Assembly: GCA_002454335.1 (NCBI GenBank)
Contig: DKIP01000046.1
Span: 1-16,252 of the forward strand
DNA: 16,252 nucleotides
DNA from: Cytophagaceae bacterium UBA6715
Lineage (GTDB): Bacteria > Bacteroidota > Bacteroidia > Cytophagales > Spirosomataceae
Direction of reading: 5' to 3'
Part shown: one piece after another, positions 1 through 8,300 of the stretch
Layout of the letters: each line of letters begins with the position of its first letter
Position numbering within the stretch: the stretch's first letter is position 1
The notes under the pieces: generated by a model
What the model saw: only the letters and a program-made list of their open reading frames with translations
Told to the model about the DNA's origin: nothing
Databases searched by the model: none
Translations under genes and position numbers: made by a program

Positions 1-761
1 AGGTTAAAAACGGTTCCGGCGTAAATGGCTGCCGACATGGATAGCCCTGCATTCGTAGCTAATTTGGGAATCCAATTCAACATAAAATACAAGGTAGCGA
101 AAGCTAAAAACAATGCGGCCCACAACTGAAAAGTAGAAATTCGGTAAGGCTCTTTGACCAGAATTTGAACACTTGGCTTTTCTTCTGCGCTCTGTGAAGC
201 TGCAAATGACTCTTTGATAAATAGCCCAACCAGCGGTAATGACAAAAATGTCGCTAAGCCTGCTAGTTCAAAGAGATGCTCCCAACCTGATGTTTTGATA
301 ACCGTCGCAGCAACTAAACCTGATAAAACGGCACCCACCGGATAACCCGCAACCACCGTACTCACCCAAAAATTTCGGGTCGAAACAGGTGAATTTTCAG
401 CAGTTAAAGCCGCCGTCGTAGCCATCATCGCACCAATGCCCAAACCACTGATGAAGCGAAAAATCATCAACAAATTCACATCCGTGGCATAAGATGTCGC
501 ATAAATACAAGTAGCCATTAATAATCCCGCAATCAGCATCGTGGATTTCCTACCAATCCGGTCGGCAAACGGTGCTAAAAATATAGCCCCTACGGTCATA
601 CCCACAAGACCCGAAGAGAATACAACCCCCAAGTTGGCGGGACTAATACTCCAAGCTTTCGCAATAGCAGGAGCGGCATAGGAAATGATGAGCACGTCCA
701 TGCCATCCAACATATTCATTAAAAAACAAATGAAAATTGTGAGGTATTGCTTAGTTGACAT
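1..761 (-). CDS. MFS permease, aromatic-acid:H+ symporter-like, C-terminus cut by window edge
   Basis: This is an inner-membrane major facilitator transporter; only the first 253 residues lie in the window, starting at the ATG at 761-759. Residues 19-22 read DGMD inside the first membrane helix, the aspartate-containing motif typical of the aromatic acid/H+ symporter (PcaK/BenK-like) branch. The loop between helices 2 and 3 carries the MFS motif ADRIGRK at residues 66-72. Several further hydrophobic helices follow. The start overlaps the end of the upstream esterase gene by 11 nt, so the two are probably translationally coupled. With an esterase and a DUF3237 protein upstream, the substrate may be an aromatic or other organic acid released by the esterase. 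The family call is fairly secure; the substrate is inferred. A sugar-acid MFS is the main alternative. Confidence 0.8.
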   Translation of the reverse strand, partial: MSTKQYLTIFICFLMNMLDGMDVLIISYAAPAIAKAWSISPANLGVVFSSGLVGMTVGAIFLAPFADRIGRKSTMLIAGLLMATCIYATSYATDVNLLMIFRFISGLGIGAMMATTAALTAENSPVSTRNFWVSTVVAGYPVGAVLSGLVAATVIKTSGWEHLFELAGLATFLSLPLVGLFIKESFAASQSAEEKPSVQILVKEPYRISTFQLWAALFLAFATLYFMLNWIPKLATNAGLSMSAAIYAGTVFN

Positions 762-1857
762 ATCCAAAAGAAGGCTTCACGCCCGTTTTAACCCAGTTAC
801 GCAAGGCATCAAAAGCCTCACCCGTTTGTTTATCTGTAAATTGGCAATGTGCCTGTCCATTCGTGTATTTGACCGTAAAATATTTCCCACGACCCTGCGC
901 ATGAATCATGTTTTCGAGATTCGTAACCGCATAAGAAACAGGAATCAATTGATCATAAATTGTGTGCATTAGCACGATTGGCTTATCGATTTTCCCAGTC
1001 CGATCGTAGCGCGCGAAAAGTTTCTGCGGATCCTGCGTGGATGCCAAACGCTCTGCTTTTCTGTTTACTTCCAGATTATCCGGAAATCCAGAATAGACCG
1101 TTTGCGTATTGTCAAATGGGTTACCATTGAATTTTAATGCCAAATCACGCAACACATTTTGGTTGAAAAATAAAGAACCTGGTAAATCAGCTAATTTCAG
1201 ATCAAAGCGTTTGGCAAAAGCGACTGCTAGAACGGAATCTTTAGCTAAAATGGCTTGTTTGATGGCCGCCATGCGCGAACCTGCTTGAGCGAATGAAACA
1301 AATTGTATCGCGCTTGTTGGGTCAAAAATTTCCTTCAAGCTAGGAACGATTCCCGGAAAAAGCCCATTAAACGTCGCATACATGTCATATTCTTTGCGGC
1401 ATTGTAGGTAAGGTCTAGAAGCCAAAGGGCAAAGGGGTAAACCGCCTTGGTAATGCTGCCCAAAATTTTCCAATGTCGCAACCGTAATCCCGCCGCCCAT
1501 CGAATGCCCCACCATAAACGTGGAATCCGGTTGGCCCACCTTTTTAACAAACGCTTGGCGCAATTCTTCCGTGGCATCAACACCCTCAGCCAGAGCGAAC
1601 CCTTGAATGGGATAATCAGAGGCAGCGATCGCAAATCCGCGATCCAAAAAGGGTTTTAGTCGTTGGGCCAACTGAGCATTTGCGCTAGCTGGTGGGGTGC
1701 CCATGAACTGGTAACCATGTGCATACATGATTAGCTTTTTGTTCCAATTTGCGGGGATGTGTACTTGATAATCGCCTCCCTTGAGAACACCTAGGTCAAC
1801 CGCCTTTTGTGCGTGTAGCGAAAGGGCTAGCAGGCATAAAATTGCTATTTGCTTCAT
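751..1857 (-). CDS. secreted alpha/beta-hydrolase (esterase/lipase-like)
   Basis: This is a 368-residue alpha/beta-hydrolase with an N-terminal signal peptide (hydrophobic residues 4-14, likely cleavage after HA at 15-16), so it acts in the periplasm or outside the cell. The oxyanion region is around HGYQ (47-50). The nucleophile elbow is GHSMGG with Ser119. Candidate acid and base are Asp302 (in HTIYDQLIPV) and His337 (in GQAHCQF), giving a complete Ser-Asp-His triad in the usual order. The length fits a hydrolase core with an inserted lid region at about 140-260. The ATG overlaps the stop codon of the upstream DUF3237 gene by one base, and the stop overlaps the downstream MFS gene. The substrate cannot be read from the sequence. 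An ester of a phenolic or other organic acid is suggested only by the neighbouring permease. Confidence 0.85.
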   Translation of the reverse strand: MKQIAILCLLALSLHAQKAVDLGVLKGGDYQVHIPANWNKKLIMYAHGYQFMGTPPASANAQLAQRLKPFLDRGFAIAASDYPIQGFALAEGVDATEELRQAFVKKVGQPDSTFMVGHSMGGGITVATLENFGQHYQGGLPLCPLASRPYLQCRKEYDMYATFNGLFPGIVPSLKEIFDPTSAIQFVSFAQAGSRMAAIKQAILAKDSVLAVAFAKRFDLKLADLPGSLFFNQNVLRDLALKFNGNPFDNTQTVYSGFPDNLEVNRKAERLASTQDPQKLFARYDRTGKIDKPIVLMHTIYDQLIPVSYAVTNLENMIHAQGRGKYFTVKYTNGQAHCQFTDKQTGEAFDALRNWVKTGVKPSFGYVN

Positions 1858-2369
1858 TATAGTAATTTATAAATTCGGATTTTCACAGCATCAGGCATGC
1901 GTTCGCCGGTGCAAACAAAAATGGTATCATTGATCCAAGCATATTTGCTCGTTAAAGGAGCTTCTAATTTGGGAATCGCACGGAAATAATATTGACTGGC
2001 ATCTACTTTTTCGCCTTTGGCAATACGCGCTGCGACTTCGGGAGTTGCAACACGAACACCGATGTTTTTCACATAAATAATAGCTCCGTCATCTGCCTTG
2101 AATTGATAGTGCGCTTCCAACTCTGATACGCCATCTTTCCGGACTATTTGCCAGTCGGCACCTCCATTAAAAATCTCTCCTTTAATTCCAGGGCCATCCA
2201 CTGTCCCACCAATAATAGGAATAATCCGACGCGTTCCATGGGCGGTTTCACCTACGGTCAGTGCGGGACTAAGTTTAACTTGCAATTCGCAGAAAAAATC
2301 GAGTTTGGGTGCTTCTTGAGCGAAGGCTGTTGTTATGCTGAAAAGCAGCAAAGTGATAAATTTTTTCAT
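1857..2369 (-). CDS. DUF3237 family secreted protein
   Basis: This 170-residue protein has a clear signal peptide (MKKFITLLLF start, Ala-Gln cleavage region near residue 18). The mature part matches the DUF3237 pattern: an HGTRR segment, an IIGGTVDGPGIKG stretch, GGADWQIVRKDG, an ADDGAIIYVKNIG strand, a YYFRAIPKLE segment and a conserved YAWINDTIFV near the end. The family is a small beta-rich fold without an assigned general reaction. An upstream in-frame ATG at 2423 would add 18 residues before the signal peptide and would run through the inverted repeat at 2395-2427, so I chose the ATG at 2369. It is the first gene of an operon with an esterase and an aromatic-acid-like MFS permease. Family assignment is confident; the function is unknown. 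Confidence 0.82.
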   Translation of the reverse strand: MKKFITLLLFSITTAFAQEAPKLDFFCELQVKLSPALTVGETAHGTRRIIPIIGGTVDGPGIKGEIFNGGADWQIVRKDGVSELEAHYQFKADDGAIIYVKNIGVRVATPEVAARIAKGEKVDASQYYFRAIPKLEAPLTSKYAWINDTIFVCTGERMPDAVKIRIYKLL

Positions 2370-2394
2370 AGGTTTAGATTTGTTCACCTCATTC

Positions 2395-2427
2395 AGCTTT
2401 GGCAAACCTGGGAGGATTGCCAAAGCT
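2395..2427. promoter_or_regulatory. perfect 11-bp inverted repeat upstream of the DUF3237 operon
   Basis: The arms AGCTTTGGCAA (2395-2405) and TTGCCAAAGCT (2417-2427) are exact reverse complements separated by 11 nt. The element lies 25 nt before the DUF3237 start codon. On the minus strand, bases 2428-2421 read TAGCTTTG, which fits the Bacteroidota -7 box TAnnTTTG and overlaps the distal arm; I see no TTG at the usual -33 distance. Such placement suits an operator for a dimeric repressor, or a hairpin at the 5' end of the mRNA. No T-tract follows on either strand, so it is not a typical intrinsic terminator. Confidence 0.6.
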
Positions 2428-2488
2428 ACGGGGAAATAAGGAATTTTCGATGGCTAAAAAGCATTTTATCAAGAAATTGGAGGCTTAA

Positions 2489-2544
2489 TTTCTCCGAAAT
2501 CTGCTAACTTCGCGATACGCTGACGGGGTCGGTGACCACCGGCA
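2489..2544 (+). repeat. 56-bp direct repeat, copy 1
   Basis: This block matches 16197-16252 at 54 of 56 positions in the same orientation. The only differences are the two adjacent bases 2502-2503 (TG here, CA in the other copy). The match may extend further, because copy 2 is cut by the window end. It contains the promoter-like box and most of the hairpin described for 2505-2550. It could be a shared regulatory leader, a dispersed palindromic element, or the edge of a mobile or recombining segment. Confidence 0.9.
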
Positions 2545-2550
2545 GCGTAT
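2505..2550 (+). promoter_or_regulatory. promoter-like box followed by a strong hairpin leader of the rdx-mobA operon
   Basis: Bases 2505-2512 (TAACTTCG) differ at one position from the Bacteroidota -7 consensus TAnnTTTG. A TTG lies at 2477-2479, 25 nt upstream, slightly beyond the usual spacing. Transcription would start near 2518-2519, close to the base of a hairpin: ATACGCTG (2515-2522) pairs exactly with CAGCGTAT (2543-2550). Inside, CGG pairs with CCG and GGTC with GACC around a GGT loop, with small mismatches or bulges. The hairpin ends 8 nt before the start codon at 2559, so it could mask ribosome access or protect the 5' end. There is no T-tract, which argues against a terminator. I cannot assign it to a known riboswitch class. 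Confidence 0.55.
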
Positions 2551-2558
2551 AAAACTCA

Positions 2559-2834
2559 ATGAAAAAGAAACTACGTATTCGTTATTGTCCACAATGCCAT
2601 TGGTTATTACGGGCAACGTATGTTGCTCAAGAACTCTTAACTACATTCGAAAAAGAACTTGGTGGCATTTGCCTCGAGCCGAGTGATACAGCTGGTGAAT
2701 TCGCCATCCTTTGCGAAGACGATGTCCTCTTTGACCGAAAAACAAATGGGGGTTTTGAGGAAATCAAGATAATCAAACAACTTGTTCGGGATTATGTTTG
2801 TCCGGAAAAACCCTTAGGGCACAGCGACAAATGA
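2559..2834 (+). CDS. SelT/SelW/SelH-like Rdx family protein (Cys form)
   Basis: This 91-residue protein has a thioredoxin-like Rdx fold. The redox motif CPQC sits at residues 10-13, just after the first beta strand. The block WLLRATYVAQELLTTF and the later segments VLFDRKTNGGF and KQLVRDYVCPEKPLGHSDK match the bacterial SelW-like family throughout. The selenocysteine position is an ordinary cysteine here. The family's reaction is not established; a thiol-based redox role is inferred from the CxxC. The gene is first in a two-gene operon: its TGA overlaps the mobA start as ATGA. The hairpin leader at 2515-2550 ends 8 nt before its ATG. Its coupling to mobA suggests a link to molybdenum cofactor or nitrate metabolism, but it could equally be a neutral neighbour. 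Confidence 0.85.
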   Translation: MKKKLRIRYCPQCHWLLRATYVAQELLTTFEKELGGICLEPSDTAGEFAILCEDDVLFDRKTNGGFEEIKIIKQLVRDYVCPEKPLGHSDK

Positions 2835-3406
2835 TAGGTCTCGTTTTAGCTGGCGGCAAGAGTTCTCGAATGGGACAAGACAAAGGCCTTATGCATGACG
2901 AATGCGGGAATTCCTGGGCTAAAAAAGCACAACAATTATTAATTGAATCCCAATTAACTTGCTACATTAGTATAAATACGAGACAAAGGAAATCATACTC
3001 AGAACTTTTCCCTCCAAAAGACTTGTTGGAGGATCTCGAAAATATCTATGTTGAGGGCCCACTAAAAGGTCTTTTGAGTGCACATGTCCGATTTCCAAGC
3101 GAAAATATTTTGGTAATTGCTTCTGATCTTCTTCACCTACAAGTTATGCAGATCTCACACCTCATTTCTTTTCAAGCAAATGATACAAAACATGAGATAT
3201 GGGTGTATGGAAATCAAGCCAAACCAGAGCCCCTTTGTGCAATCTATTCAGCACATATTTTAGCCAAAATCATAGCGAATCCACCCGAAAAATTTAGTTT
3301 AATGAGTTTGCTTAAAAGGCACAAAACAGCATTTCTAAATATTCCGAAAGATGAAATTGCATGTTTTACCAACTTTAATTACCCACCAAGTGAAATGCTG
3401 ACTTAG
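2831..3406 (+). CDS. mobA: molybdenum cofactor guanylyltransferase MobA
   Basis: MobA transfers GMP from GTP to molybdopterin, giving the MGD cofactor used by nitrate reductases of the kind encoded nearby. The 191-residue protein starts with the nucleotide-binding signature LAGGKSSRMGQDKG at residues 6-19. VEGPLKGLLSA (74-84) is the usual GP-x-x-G region, and Asp99 in VIASDLL corresponds to the Mg-binding aspartate, although the typical DMPF is not kept. KPEPLCAIYS (131-140) and the terminal NFNYPPSE (181-188) also match the family. I place the start at 2831, because it begins directly at the conserved strand and forms an ATGA overlap with the rdx gene; an in-frame ATG at 2798 would add 11 unrelated residues. 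Its 3' end overlaps the convergent rubredoxin gene by 32 bp. Confidence 0.92.
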   Translation: MIGLVLAGGKSSRMGQDKGLMHDECGNSWAKKAQQLLIESQLTCYISINTRQRKSYSELFPPKDLLEDLENIYVEGPLKGLLSAHVRFPSENILVIASDLLHLQVMQISHLISFQANDTKHEIWVYGNQAKPEPLCAIYSAHILAKIIANPPEKFSLMSLLKRHKTAFLNIPKDEIACFTNFNYPPSEMLT

Positions 3407-4811
3407 GCGATTCACATAATTCACAGCAATAATCCGAAGGCAAATCTTCAAAAAACGTACCCACCGTAATACCTTTGCCTATATCGCCATAGGCTGGATC
3501 GTACCGGCTTAAACAATTCTGACAAAAATACCTATCCTCTTTTAAATTTTCGTGTATACGTATATCGGGTAAAAGCGATTGTTGAACTTGGGAAGTTCGA
3601 AATTTATAAAATGACAAAATTGCACGACGCAATTGTTCTCCCAAAACAAATTTAGGTACTCCCTTGCAAAACAAAGAGCCCGTACGCTGATTTGGATTAA
3701 AATCATGTGCGCACATGATATCATAAACCTGAAATAATCCCCATAAAATGGGTCTAGATCGAATGACAATGCCACCAAATACCTCGCTTTTCGGTCGAGT
3801 TTTGATCCCAATGCTCAGGCCGAATGATCGTGTATCTTCGATACTCAATTGGCGGACCAAAAACTGTTTCAAATCCAAACCTGCAGGGCTATGATCTTCT
3901 AATTGAAAATTTAGCTCATTTGCGGCATGTCGCATATTAATTTGATGCTTTTCAAGCAATAAATTCCATGCGCCTTTATCCTTTTCCTCTATCCCCTTAA
4001 TCATTAATGTTTTCCAGGGTGTAGATCCCATTTGGCCAACTTTTGTATCCAAACACAATTGACAAGCCTCCCTTAAAAAATCACAACTAAACAATTCTTT
4101 TCGCCTATAAATCCCTAACCAATATCGATTATTGTATCGATTCAAGCCCTCATAATAAGGCAAATTAAATGCTGGCAATTGAGCGGGCAAAATCGCCGAA
4201 CGAATGACAAAATCTTTCAATTCCATTCGTGACATTAATTGCTCTCCATTTGCCTCTACCTGATCATAAAATGATTCACGATCAGCGAGTATTAATTCCT
4301 CTAAATTTTTCGAAAAGCTTGCTACATCCTGCGTATATACAATTGAGGTCCATTCATAAATCACATTAGTTTTGGGAAATCGAATAAACAAATGCCAAAA
4401 ATGTGCTTCAGTTGCTGACGCTACCCAATTTATATTTCCAGTCAATAAAGGTGTAAAACTTTGATTACTATCTGAAATATTGATTTTCAAAGTGGGTAAA
4501 TAATCAATTCCATCCAATATGTCTCGGTAAACACCTTCACTAAGCCAAGTATCCTGAATAAAAACTTCTTCAGCTGGATAAGAACTTACAATATTTGGAT
4601 ATAATTCCTCGTTGATTTCAAACCGAATTTCTGTTTGGTCTAAAATCGACACTAAATCTCCTACCATATCTGCTTCCAAAGGTATCAAAAGCTGCTGACG
4701 CAAACCAAAGCGAACCTGCCGAATTTTCAATCGATCCAGGATGTTTAATATTTCCAACAAATCCCCAGGCGAAATAATCCCCCCAAGAAAATTAATCTTT
4801 ACATAGCTCAT
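3375..4811 (-). CDS. degenerate nitrite/sulfite reductase-like protein fused to a C-terminal rubredoxin
   Basis: Residues 426-471 of this 478-residue protein form a rubredoxin domain: CQNC (430-433), YDPAYGDIGKGI, FEDLPSDY, then CELC (463-466), giving four Fe ligands. The preceding 420 residues are not ordinary rubredoxin. Residues 8-44 (GGIISPGDLL to RQQLLIP) resemble the ferredoxin-like half domain of nitrite/sulfite reductases. About 104-145 resemble the following cofactor region, and 222-275 (with GSTPWKTLMIKGI) a second half domain. The cysteine pairs that bind the siroheme-[4Fe-4S] centre in this family are missing at the expected places, so catalysis by that centre is unlikely. It is the last gene of the nitrate operon, and its ATG overlaps the preceding stop by 4 nt. 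An electron-transfer or assembly role for the nitrate reductase is my inference. Confidence 0.75.
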   Translation of the reverse strand: MSYVKINFLGGIISPGDLLEILNILDRLKIRQVRFGLRQQLLIPLEADMVGDLVSILDQTEIRFEINEELYPNIVSSYPAEEVFIQDTWLSEGVYRDILDGIDYLPTLKINISDSNQSFTPLLTGNINWVASATEAHFWHLFIRFPKTNVIYEWTSIVYTQDVASFSKNLEELILADRESFYDQVEANGEQLMSRMELKDFVIRSAILPAQLPAFNLPYYEGLNRYNNRYWLGIYRRKELFSCDFLREACQLCLDTKVGQMGSTPWKTLMIKGIEEKDKGAWNLLLEKHQINMRHAANELNFQLEDHSPAGLDLKQFLVRQLSIEDTRSFGLSIGIKTRPKSEVFGGIVIRSRPILWGLFQVYDIMCAHDFNPNQRTGSLFCKGVPKFVLGEQLRRAILSFYKFRTSQVQQSLLPDIRIHENLKEDRYFCQNCLSRYDPAYGDIGKGITVGTFFEDLPSDYCCELCESPKSAFHLVGN

Positions 4812-5296
4812 ACTAATCCAAATTCATGCATCGCAATGGGAAAATTTTTATTTTCATGACTGGGATTTGTCAATTTTAATAAACTGAATCGTTGCAAATT
4901 ACTCAAGCCATTCCAAGCACCTACCGATATTTCCCAACCGAACTCACGAGCTTTGGCAGCCATCCTGATAGGCACTTCGGGTCCTTGATGCCAAGCATCC
5001 AATATTTTTTCAGCTGGTAACTCTGCTGCTGCTTGACCCGTATATTTTTCAATCAACTGAGACAAGTAATGAGCATAAAGTGCTTGATCTGCTTTGGATT
5101 CACATGCGTACAAGGCCAATGCTAACTTTTCGTCCGAGCTAAACTTTGCCCAAGCGGCTAATTTCAACTTTATACGCACAGCGTCTAATTTAAAACGAAC
5201 TGCCATGGGTATACAACGCATGTTCGCTTCCATGAAATCTTCTTCAAACATGAAATATTCTATACCTGATTTACCTAAGAAAATAGATGGTTCCAT
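4808..5296 (-). CDS. nitrate reductase-associated protein (Nitr_red_assoc family)
   Basis: This is a 162-residue cytosolic-looking protein without a signal peptide or metal-binding cysteine motif. The block FMFEEDFMEANMRCIPMAVRFKL (split here as FMFEEDFMEANM and RCIPMAVRFKL) followed by DAVRIKLKLAAWAKF matches the conserved core of a family first noted beside cyanobacterial nitrate reductase and molybdopterin genes. The function of that family is unknown. The rest is probably helical. It lies 4 nt after the nitrate reductase stop and overlaps the next gene by ATGA, so all three are probably made together. An accessory role in nitrate reductase maturation or electron supply is plausible from the context, but nothing in the sequence shows it. 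A later start at Met16 is possible, since the conserved part begins there. Confidence 0.82.
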   Translation of the reverse strand: MEPSIFLGKSGIEYFMFEEDFMEANMRCIPMAVRFKLDAVRIKLKLAAWAKFSSDEKLALALYACESKADQALYAHYLSQLIEKYTGQAAAELPAEKILDAWHQGPEVPIRMAAKAREFGWEISVGAWNGLSNLQRFSLLKLTNPSHENKNFPIAMHEFGLV

Positions 5297-5300
5297 AAGA

Positions 5301-8300
5301 TTACGATTGTTTCAAATTTCGTTGCAAAATTGATTTAACTTCAGGCCGACAACTTCCACAACCCATGCCCGCCCCACTTAACTGACATAATTGCAGATGA
5401 TCCGTACATCCCGCTTCAATTTTAGCGATCAAATTCCCTTCCCCGACCCCATTGCAAGAGCAGATCAATTTTCCTATGACAGGCTCAGATGTTTCACCTG
5501 ATCGCAATAAAAGTAACCGCTTTTCGCTTAACTCAATTTTCTGCTCAATCAAATTTCGAAATTCTAGGAACTCTCTTTTATCTCCTATCAAAATGGCTCC
5601 AATTAGTCGGTCGTTGTGAATGATACACTTCTTATAATATCGTTTCGCCTTATCCACAAAAATCACCTCCTCATAAGCCGGGTCTTTAGGACATTCAACT
5701 ACCCCCATGGAACATAAATCCGTCCCCTGCATTTTCAAAATATTCATCAATAATGATCCCGAATATTGCTTTGAAATATCTCCACTGAGGTAACGAGCAA
5801 CCACTTCTGCTTGTTGTTCTGCGGCCGCAGTAATCCCATACAACGAGCCTGCACATTCGGCAATTTCACCAATAGCAAAAATAGAAGGATCACTCGTCTG
5901 TAAATATTCATCCACACATACCCCACGTTGAGTAAGTAAATCCGCCTCTTTTGCCAATTCAATATTAGGAATTGTACCAATTGCAATTACAATTCCCTGA
6001 GCTTGTAATGTCAAGCCACTTTTTAGTCGGACACCTTCTACGGCATAGGTACCCAATACGCGTTCTATTTCGTCATTGTAATGGATAGATATCCCTCGAT
6101 CTACTAATTCTTCATGCAACAATTGACTCCCCAATGGATCCAGTTGACGATCCATAAATCTTGAATTTCGGTGCACCAAAATTACAGGTATCCGCATTTC
6201 CTCCAATGAAGCGGCCAATTCAATACCCAGCAATCCCCCACCAACAATAATAACCGGGCCCTTCGTTGGATCTATATGCGCTCGAAAGCGGTCAGCATCC
6301 GGCCTACTACGCATCGTAAAAATTCCTTGTAAAGGTGGCAAATCCTTTAGTATTGCAGGCCGACTTCCTGTCGCTAATATCAGAATATCATATGCATGGA
6401 TATCCCCGTTCGAGTCAGTTACTGATTTATTTTCGCGATTAATGGATTTGATTGCTAATCCCCGATGCAAGGTAATGGCATGCTCAACTTCCTCATCGTC
6501 CGACATCTTCACTAAATTCATCCATGGTAATGTCCCATTGATATAATCGGGTAATAAAACCCGGTTATAAAATGGCAAATCCTCTTTACTGAATACAACT
6601 ATTTCGTCTTCCGAATTGGCTAATCGATACGACTTTACAAATCCGCATGCGCCAGCACCGGCACCTATAACGACTATTTTTTGCTTCTGTTTGATGAAGG
6701 CTTGAACCGAAACAGCCGAAAATTTAAAATCAGGCTCTTTACTTTTCGGATCCACAAGTGAAGATGTCAAGTTATTCACGCGATTATCATCTCGACCCGC
6801 AATTTTTCCCCAGTGCATAGGCATAAAGACACCTCCAGGTTTTATGTTCTGACTAAGCTTGGCTTTAACCCGAACAAATCCACGCTTATTTTTAACTTCC
6901 ACTAAAGTCGCTTCTTGAATTCCAAGTCTAGCTGCATCCGATGGATGTATTTCCAAAAATGATTCAGATAGATGTTGTTTCAATTTATTCACTTTCCCAG
7001 TTTTTGACATCGTGTGCCACTGATCCCTTATCCGACCTGTATTTAAGATAAATGGATATTCATCACTACACTTTTCAGAAGTATTTTCATCTGATACGGC
7101 ATGGATTTGGGCTTTACCAGAAGCAGTATAAAAGTGATGGTCTGTAAATAAACGAGGTGTTCCAACTCCTTTAGAACCGCTAGGGTATGGCCACTGTACT
7201 GTTCTTTTTTCTTTTAAGATTGTATAGTTCAAGCCACTTATATCGATGTGTGTCCCAGCAGTTAATTGAGCATGTTCATCATAAATCTCACGAGTTTGAT
7301 TAAAGTTGAAACCAGCATAACCCATTTCTTGGGCAAATCGGCAAATAATGGTCGCATCTGGGAGTGCTTCCCCTGGTGCATCAACTAGTTTAGGTAAGTA
7401 GGAAATACGCCTTTCTGCATTAGTCATCGTTCCTTCTTTTTCGGCCCACGCAGCCGCAGGAAAAACTACATCAGCATATGCTAATGTTTCAGCACAATTC
7501 GATATTTCTTGTACAACAACAAATTTGGCTTTTTTCAAACCAGCCTCAACAAGATGCACATCAGGCATACTCGTCAAGGGATTAGTACATATAATCCAAA
7601 CAGCCTTCAAGGTCCCCGCTTCTAAAGCACTGAACATTTCCGTTGCACTTAAACCTGGTTTCGATGCAATCCGACCTGAAGGTACGCCCCAAAATGCTTC
7701 TACCTCTTCCCTGTGAGCTGAATTCAATAAATCACGATGTGCAGGTAATAAATTCGATAAACCACCCACCTCTCGGCCACCCATCGCATTAGGCTGACCC
7801 GTCAATGAAAGTGGTCCAGCCCCGGGCCTGCCTATTTGCCCCGTAATTAAATTCAGATTAATCAACGAAAGATTTTTGTTCACCCCCACAGCACTTTGAT
7901 TGAGGCCCATAGTCCACATACTCATATAAGCCTTTGCTCCAGCTATAAAACTTGCTGTCTGTTCTATAGCTGCTGTTGAAACTCCACAAATCAAAGCCGC
8001 CTCCTCAATAGTTCGCAAAAAAACAGATTCGCGATATGCTTCGAATCCTTCCGCATGTTGCTGGATAAAATGTTGATCAACCGCCCCCATTTCGATTATT
8101 AGTCTACCAATAGCATGATGCAAAACAATATCTGTTCCAGGATTGACCTGAAGGTGAATATCAGCTAGTTCACAAGTTTGCGTCTTGCGTGGATCACTGA
8201 CAATGATTTTAAGTTGAGGATTTCGTTCCTTGGCCGCTTCAACGCGCCTCCAAAGTATGGGATGACACCAAGCAGGATTTGCCCCTGCAACAAATAGTAC

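Noticed and set aside
685..972. Plus-strand open frame of 95 codons
   Set aside because: It lies antisense to the MFS and esterase genes, which have clear families, and its product resembles nothing.
2515..2550. Hairpin as an intrinsic terminator, or a known riboswitch such as the Moco element
   Set aside because: No T-tract follows the stem, and the leader of about 45 nt is far shorter than the multi-helix Moco element; no other class I know fits.
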